From Vibrio porteresiae DSM 19223 (GTDB lineage: Bacteria; Pseudomonadota; Gammaproteobacteria; Enterobacterales; Vibrionaceae), in NCBI RefSeq assembly GCF_024347055.1, contig NZ_AP024896.1, positions 1,488,001 to 1,552,000 on the forward strand: DNA of 64,000 nucleotides. Direction: 5' to 3'. A program made the translations under genes and the position numbers. The notes under the pieces are model-generated. The model saw nothing but the letters and a program-made list of their open reading frames with translations. It was not told where the DNA came from and did no database searches. Position 1 is the first letter of the stretch; each line of letters starts with the position of its first letter. This document shows, in pieces, positions 60,354 to 64,000 of this stretch.

Positions 60354-61208
60354 CTAACGTCCGTGGATACGACGCAGGTAACGACCCTGCCACAGGTTAA
60401 TAGAAAACAGCAAAATCAAAGATGCCATTAGAACAACTGAAGCAATCGCACTCGCGCCTGCAAAATCAAATTCTTGAAGTTTAACGAAAATCATCAATGA
60501 GGTAATTTCACTCACATAAGGCATGTTGCCCGCTAGGAAAATGACCGCGCCAAATTCCCCAAGGCTACGCGTGAATGACAGCGCAACACCCACTAGCAAA
60601 GCAGGCCACAAAGATGGGAAAATCACACGGCGAAATACCTGCCAATCGGAAGCACCGAGAGTCATCCCCGCCTCTTCTTCCTCAATAGACAATTCTTCAA
60701 GAACTGGCTGAACCGTTCGAACGACAAAAGGAATACTGGTAAATGCCATGGCCACAATAATGCCGAGCGGAGTATAAGCGACTTTAATGCCAATACTTTC
60801 CAGCATCTGCCCTAAAGGGCCATTAGCGGAATAGAGGGTCGCAAGCGTAATCCCCGCCACCGCCGTTGGCAAAGCGAAAGGTAAGTCAACGAGAGAGTCC
60901 AACAAACGCTTACCCGGGAAATCGTAGCGCACCAGCACCCATGCCAGCAACAAACCGAAGAACCCGTTAAATACCGAGGCGATCAGTGCGCCCCATACTG
61001 TGACTTTATAGCTGGCCACGACTCGTGGATCGGTAATCACAAACCAATATTCCGACCACGTCATTTGACTGGTTTGGGCAATCAAGCCAGTGATAGGTAA
61101 CAGTAAAATTAAGCTAACAAATAGTAGCGAAATCCCAAGGCTCAAACCAAAGCCAGGTAACACTCGCATAGTTTTCGGGCGGGAAACCGATGAAAGGGAT
61201 TGACTCAT
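60354..61208 (-). CDS. cysT: Sulfate/thiosulfate ABC transporter permease CysT (CysU)
   Basis: A 284-residue membrane protein with six helices and EAA loop EEEEAGMTLGASDWQVFRRVIFPSLWPALL near residues 172-200. SLGEFGAVIFLAGNMPYVSEITSLMIFVKLQEFD is typical of CysT. ATG 61208 is used; a GTG at 61214 is also possible. It pairs with CysW, 9 bp downstream. Confidence 0.94.
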   Translation of the reverse strand: MSQSLSSVSRPKTMRVLPGFGLSLGISLLFVSLILLLPITGLIAQTSQMTWSEYWFVITDPRVVASYKVTVWGALIASVFNGFFGLLLAWVLVRYDFPGKRLLDSLVDLPFALPTAVAGITLATLYSANGPLGQMLESIGIKVAYTPLGIIVAMAFTSIPFVVRTVQPVLEELSIEEEEAGMTLGASDWQVFRRVIFPSLWPALLVGVALSFTRSLGEFGAVIFLAGNMPYVSEITSLMIFVKLQEFDFAGASAIASVVLMASLILLFSINLWQGRYLRRIHGR

Positions 61209-61278
61209 AACCACTCTTTTCTAAATCTAAATACTTAAAACTCCCCCACCAAGCAGTGGGAGAGTCACTAAACAGTGA

Positions 61279-62289
61279 TTAACGACGTTGCAATTGATCT
61301 AAGCGACCACCATTGGCAAATTCGGTTTTCATCGCGTTATCCCAACTGCCCACAATCTGCTCAACCGTCATTAATTCCACTTTCGGGAAATGATCAGCAA
61401 ACTCGCTAACCACTTTGTCGTTGTGCACGCGATAGTTAAAGCCGGCGAGCAAACGCTGTGCGTCTTCACTGTAAAGGTATGAAAGATATTCTTTCGCAAC
61501 ATCCAACGTGCCATTACGTTTTGCATTACGCTCAACCACTGCAACTGGGAATTCAGCCAAAATTGAAGTTTTAGGGACGACGACTTCGTATTGATCAACA
61601 CCGTATTGGTTACGAATATTGTTTACTTCTGATTCAAAGGTAATCAGTACATCACCAATTCCACGTTCAACAAAAGAGGTGGTAGCGCCACGACCGCCGG
61701 TATCAAACACAGCCACATGTTTTAAGAAGGTTTTTAGATAGGTGTCTTGCTTAGCAATATTTTCTTTGCCAAAGGTCTTTTGTGCATAACCTAATGCCGC
61801 AAGGTAGGTGTAACGTCCATTCCCAGAAGTTTTTGGGTTAGGGAAGACAGAAGAAACGTCATCACGTGCCAAATCACCCCAGTCTTGAATGTGTTTTGGG
61901 TTACCTTTGCGCACCAAAAATGCCGTGGTGGAATAGTATGGTGAGCTACTGTTTGGTAGCAGTTCTTTCCAGTTGGCAGGAATGAGATGACCGCGATCAG
62001 CCAATACTTGGACGTCAGTCACTTGGTTAAAGGTGACCACGTCAGCTGGCAAGCCTTGTAAAATCGAACGCGCTTGAGCAGAAGAGCCAGCATGAGACTG
62101 CTTGATTTCTACTGTTTTACCGGTCTTTTCTTGCCAATGTTTTTGGAACACTGGGTTATAACTGGCAAATAGCTCACGAGCAATATCGTAAGACGAGTTA
62201 AGCAACGTTTGGTCCGCAGCAAAGGCAGGTGTGATGCTTCCTGCAAGTAACACTGCACTTAAAAGAGATTTGGCAAAATGGCTTTTCAT
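61279..62289 (-). CDS. sbp: Sulfate-binding periplasmic protein
   Basis: A 336-residue binding protein with signal peptide ending SITPAFA. The family features are LLNSSYDIARELFASYNPVF, KQSHAGSSAQARSILQGLPADVVTFNQ near residues 63-90 (sulfate site), FPNPKTSGNGRYTYLAALGYA near 150 and GRGATTSFVERGIGDVLITFESEV near 198. It fits Sbp (sulfate) or CysP (thiosulfate); by eye I favour Sbp. It is the first gene of the transporter operon, with GGAGT before the ATG, and diverges from cysM. Confidence 0.9.
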   Translation of the reverse strand: MKSHFAKSLLSAVLLAGSITPAFAADQTLLNSSYDIARELFASYNPVFQKHWQEKTGKTVEIKQSHAGSSAQARSILQGLPADVVTFNQVTDVQVLADRGHLIPANWKELLPNSSSPYYSTTAFLVRKGNPKHIQDWGDLARDDVSSVFPNPKTSGNGRYTYLAALGYAQKTFGKENIAKQDTYLKTFLKHVAVFDTGGRGATTSFVERGIGDVLITFESEVNNIRNQYGVDQYEVVVPKTSILAEFPVAVVERNAKRNGTLDVAKEYLSYLYSEDAQRLLAGFNYRVHNDKVVSEFADHFPKVELMTVEQIVGSWDNAMKTEFANGGRLDQLQRR

Positions 62290-62533
62290 GATGACTCCGT
62301 GATCACGGTAAAGTGGTGCGATAACAGGGAGATAGATTATGGTAAATTGGTGTAATAATAAAATGAATCAATATAACCTTTTGGAATATTTTCAGCTTAT
62401 TAATTGTATTCACAACTGCCGAAATACTTGAGAAATTGAGCTCTAGGGACAAGATAGGGTGTACTCTGGCTATCGACCGCTTTATCATTGGCTTTCAAAT
62501 CCCTCCCCCAATAACGGAATAAAGGAACCCAAC

Positions 62534-63415
62534 GTGGCACAATTTCCCTCTATCGAATCTTTTGTTGGCAATACGCCACTAGTACGTCTGCAACGATTGA
62601 ACACCGAACCAACCAGTACTGTACTCGTTAAACTGGAAGGCAATAACCCTGCAGGCTCAGTAAAAGATCGTCCAGCGCTGAATATGATTCTTCAAGCCGA
62701 AGCAAGAGGCGAAATTCAACAAGGTGACACCATCATCGAAGCCACCAGCGGTAACACGGGTATTGCATTGGCGATGGCTGCGGCAATTAAAGGCTACAAG
62801 ATGATTCTGATCATGCCGTCGAACTCAACTCAAGAACGTGTTGATTCCATGAAAGCCTATGGGGCCGAGCTTATTCTCGTTGAAGGGATGGAAGTGGCAC
62901 GCGACCTTGCTCTGCAAATGCAAGCAGAAGGTAAAGGCAAAGTGCTAGACCAATTTAATAACCCTGATAACCCAGACGCTCATTTCAAAACGACAGGTCC
63001 AGAGATCTGGCAACAAACCGAAGGAACGATCACTCACTTTGTCTCTAGTATGGGCACCACTGGTACTATCATGGGCGTGTCTAAATATTTAAAATCGCAA
63101 AGCGAAGCGGTACAAATTGTTGGTCTACAACCAGCAGAAGGCAGCTCTATCCCTGGTATTCGCCGCTGGCCAGCGGAATACCTACCAGGTATTTTTGATG
63201 CAGCTCGCGTTGACCAAGTGCTTGATGTGGAAGAAGCCGACGCAAAAGAAACTGCCCGTGAACTCGCTCGTATTGAAGGCATTAGTGCTGGTATCAGTTC
63301 AGGTGGTGCGGTCTATGCAGCGCTACAAATTGCTAAACAAAATCCAGGTTCAGTTGTAGTCGCTATCGTTTGTGACCGTGGCGATCGTTACCTTTCATCT
63401 GGTCTCTTTTCTTAA
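62534..63415 (+). CDS. cysM: Cysteine synthase B
   Basis: A 293-residue PLP enzyme that makes cysteine from O-acetylserine and sulfide, or S-sulfocysteine from thiosulfate. Start is the GTG at 62534 with AAAGGAA upstream; the in-frame ATG at 62459 would add a non-homologous stretch. NTPLVRLQRL near residue 12, PLP Lys in GSVKDRPALNMI near 41, substrate loop EATSGNTGIALAM near 68, and the CysM-type region RRWPAEYLPGIFDAARVDQVLDV near 210 distinguish it from CysK. It is divergent from the sulfate/thiosulfate transporter operon, consistent with a CysB-type regulon. Confidence 0.94.
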   Translation: MAQFPSIESFVGNTPLVRLQRLNTEPTSTVLVKLEGNNPAGSVKDRPALNMILQAEARGEIQQGDTIIEATSGNTGIALAMAAAIKGYKMILIMPSNSTQERVDSMKAYGAELILVEGMEVARDLALQMQAEGKGKVLDQFNNPDNPDAHFKTTGPEIWQQTEGTITHFVSSMGTTGTIMGVSKYLKSQSEAVQIVGLQPAEGSSIPGIRRWPAEYLPGIFDAARVDQVLDVEEADAKETARELARIEGISAGISSGGAVYAALQIAKQNPGSVVVAIVCDRGDRYLSSGLFS

Positions 63416-63440
63416 TATTCAGACCGATTAACGCCTACTT

Positions 63441-63468
63441 AAGCCACCTTATTTGAGGTGGCTTTTTT
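63441..63468 (+). terminator. Intrinsic terminator of cysM
   Basis: AAGCCACCT at 63441-63449 and AGGTGGCTT at 63456-63464 form a perfect 9-bp stem, followed by TTTT, right after the cysM stop. Confidence 0.87.
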
Positions 63469-63613
63469 GTCCCCCAAGCCTGACAGATACTTCAACCTAT
63501 CTTCTTACCCTTCGTTTACTGAACAAAACTTGATAATCACTTAAGCGTTTATGCGTACTATGCTAGTATCTTGCTGGATATCAATTATAAATAAGTGAAT
63601 ATGAAGGGTTATG

Positions 63614-64000
63614 ATGACGTTAAATGAAGTGATAGAACAAGAGAAGCAGTTGCAACTGCCTCTTTTTAATAATGACATTGCTTGGCAATTAGGATTAAAA
63701 ATTAAAGAGTTGGCAGAATCTCGCAATAAAACGGTTGTTATTGAAGTGTACGCATTTGGGCAAACCCTGTTTCAATATTCGATGCAAGGCACCTGTATCG
63801 ATCAGTTGGATTGGATGCGCCGCAAACGTAATGCCGTACTGCGTTACAACAAAAGCAGTTACCAAATCGCCTTGTATAACCAAGCAAAACAGCGTGTTTT
63901 TGAAGAAATGCCGCACATCGATAACCAAGAATACTGCGGCCACGGAGGCTCTTTCCCGATCCGAATTCAAGGCTGTGGCCTTATCGGCACTGTTACCACC
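63614..64000 (+). CDS. UPF0303/HbpS-like protein, N-terminal part (cut by window edge)
   Basis: The frame runs from ATG 63614 (GAAGGG five nt upstream; ATG 63611 is an alternative) through the right edge, giving about 129 residues. It reads LQLPLFNNDIAWQLGLKIKELAESRNKT, then VVIEVYAFGQTLFQYSMQGT, DQLDWMRRKRNAVLRYNKSSY and EYCGHGGSFPIRIQGCGLIGTVTT. That is the HbpS/GlcG-like fold of UPF0303 proteins, some of which bind or degrade heme. The C-terminus is missing. The function is not established. Confidence 0.75.
   Translation, partial: MTLNEVIEQEKQLQLPLFNNDIAWQLGLKIKELAESRNKTVVIEVYAFGQTLFQYSMQGTCIDQLDWMRRKRNAVLRYNKSSYQIALYNQAKQRVFEEMPHIDNQEYCGHGGSFPIRIQGCGLIGTVTT

Overview
The window is about 64 kb of moderately AT-rich chromosomal DNA. 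The gene content and intergenic style (GudD/GarL/GarR/GarK, GhrA, CysTWA, MpaA, Zur box, CRP-like site, full Tad loci) point to a marine or estuarine gammaproteobacterium, most likely a Vibrio or close relative; I cannot name the species. There is no rRNA, tRNA, CRISPR array, transposase or phage gene. Both ends cut a gene: a LysR regulator on the left and a UPF0303/HbpS-like protein on the right.

Layout. 1-3.0 kb: LysR regulators, a secreted polysaccharide lyase and a class I glutamine amidotransferase. 3.3-11.6 kb: a sugar-diacid (D-glucarate) catabolic island on the minus strand, with the regulator cdaR and the operon garL-garR-garK-gntP family-gudD; ghrA is divergent. 11.6-15.7 kb: an ArgE-type deacetylase, then a Zur-box-controlled zinc ABC transporter preceded by an unlisted 45-residue membrane protein. 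15.7-42.2 kb: two complete Tad (tight adherence, Flp pilus) loci, back to back and both on the minus strand, with the same gene order flp-tadV-rcpC-rcpA-(rcpB/cpaD-like)-tadZ-tadA-tadB-tadC-tadD-tadE-tadF-tadG-ompA-like. The right-hand locus starts with three tandem flp genes on a 317-bp period and ends with a small secreted protein. The left-hand locus has one flp and, beyond a terminator, an extra tadG. 42.9-48.0 kb: aldehyde dehydrogenase, a GNAT protein, a tartrate/D-malate dehydrogenase-like enzyme and an esterase, a possible unassigned catabolic cluster. 48.1-58.1 kb: mixed housekeeping and accessory genes (NUDIX, AbrB-type membrane protein, DUF805, murein tripeptide amidase MpaA divergent from an MppA/OppA-like binding protein, a frameshifted GFA-family gene, an SDR-type NAD(P)-binding protein, LysR, AEC transporter, tautomerase). 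58.3-63.4 kb: the sulfate/thiosulfate uptake operon sbp-cysT-cysW-cysA, divergent from cysM, so uptake and cysteine synthesis lie side by side.

How the parts work together. In the glucarate island, GudD dehydrates D-glucarate, GarL splits the product to pyruvate and tartronate semialdehyde, GarR reduces that to glycerate and GarK phosphorylates it; the GntP-family protein is the likely importer and CdaR the diacid-responsive activator. GhrA also makes glycerate from hydroxypyruvate, so its divergent position is sensible. In each Tad locus TadV processes Flp, TadZ/TadA/TadB/TadC form the inner-membrane motor, RcpA/RcpC and the CpaD-like lipoprotein form the outer-membrane channel, TadD is the pilotin-like TPR lipoprotein, TadE/F are pseudopilins and TadG carries a von Willebrand A domain.

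Most worth a second look: the paired Tad loci with their diverging TadG proteins and the extra tadG; the triplicated flp with hairpins after the first two copies; the small membrane protein in the zinc operon; the single-base frameshift in the GFA gene; and several precise inverted or tandem repeats in intergenic DNA around the gar, cys and LysR genes.
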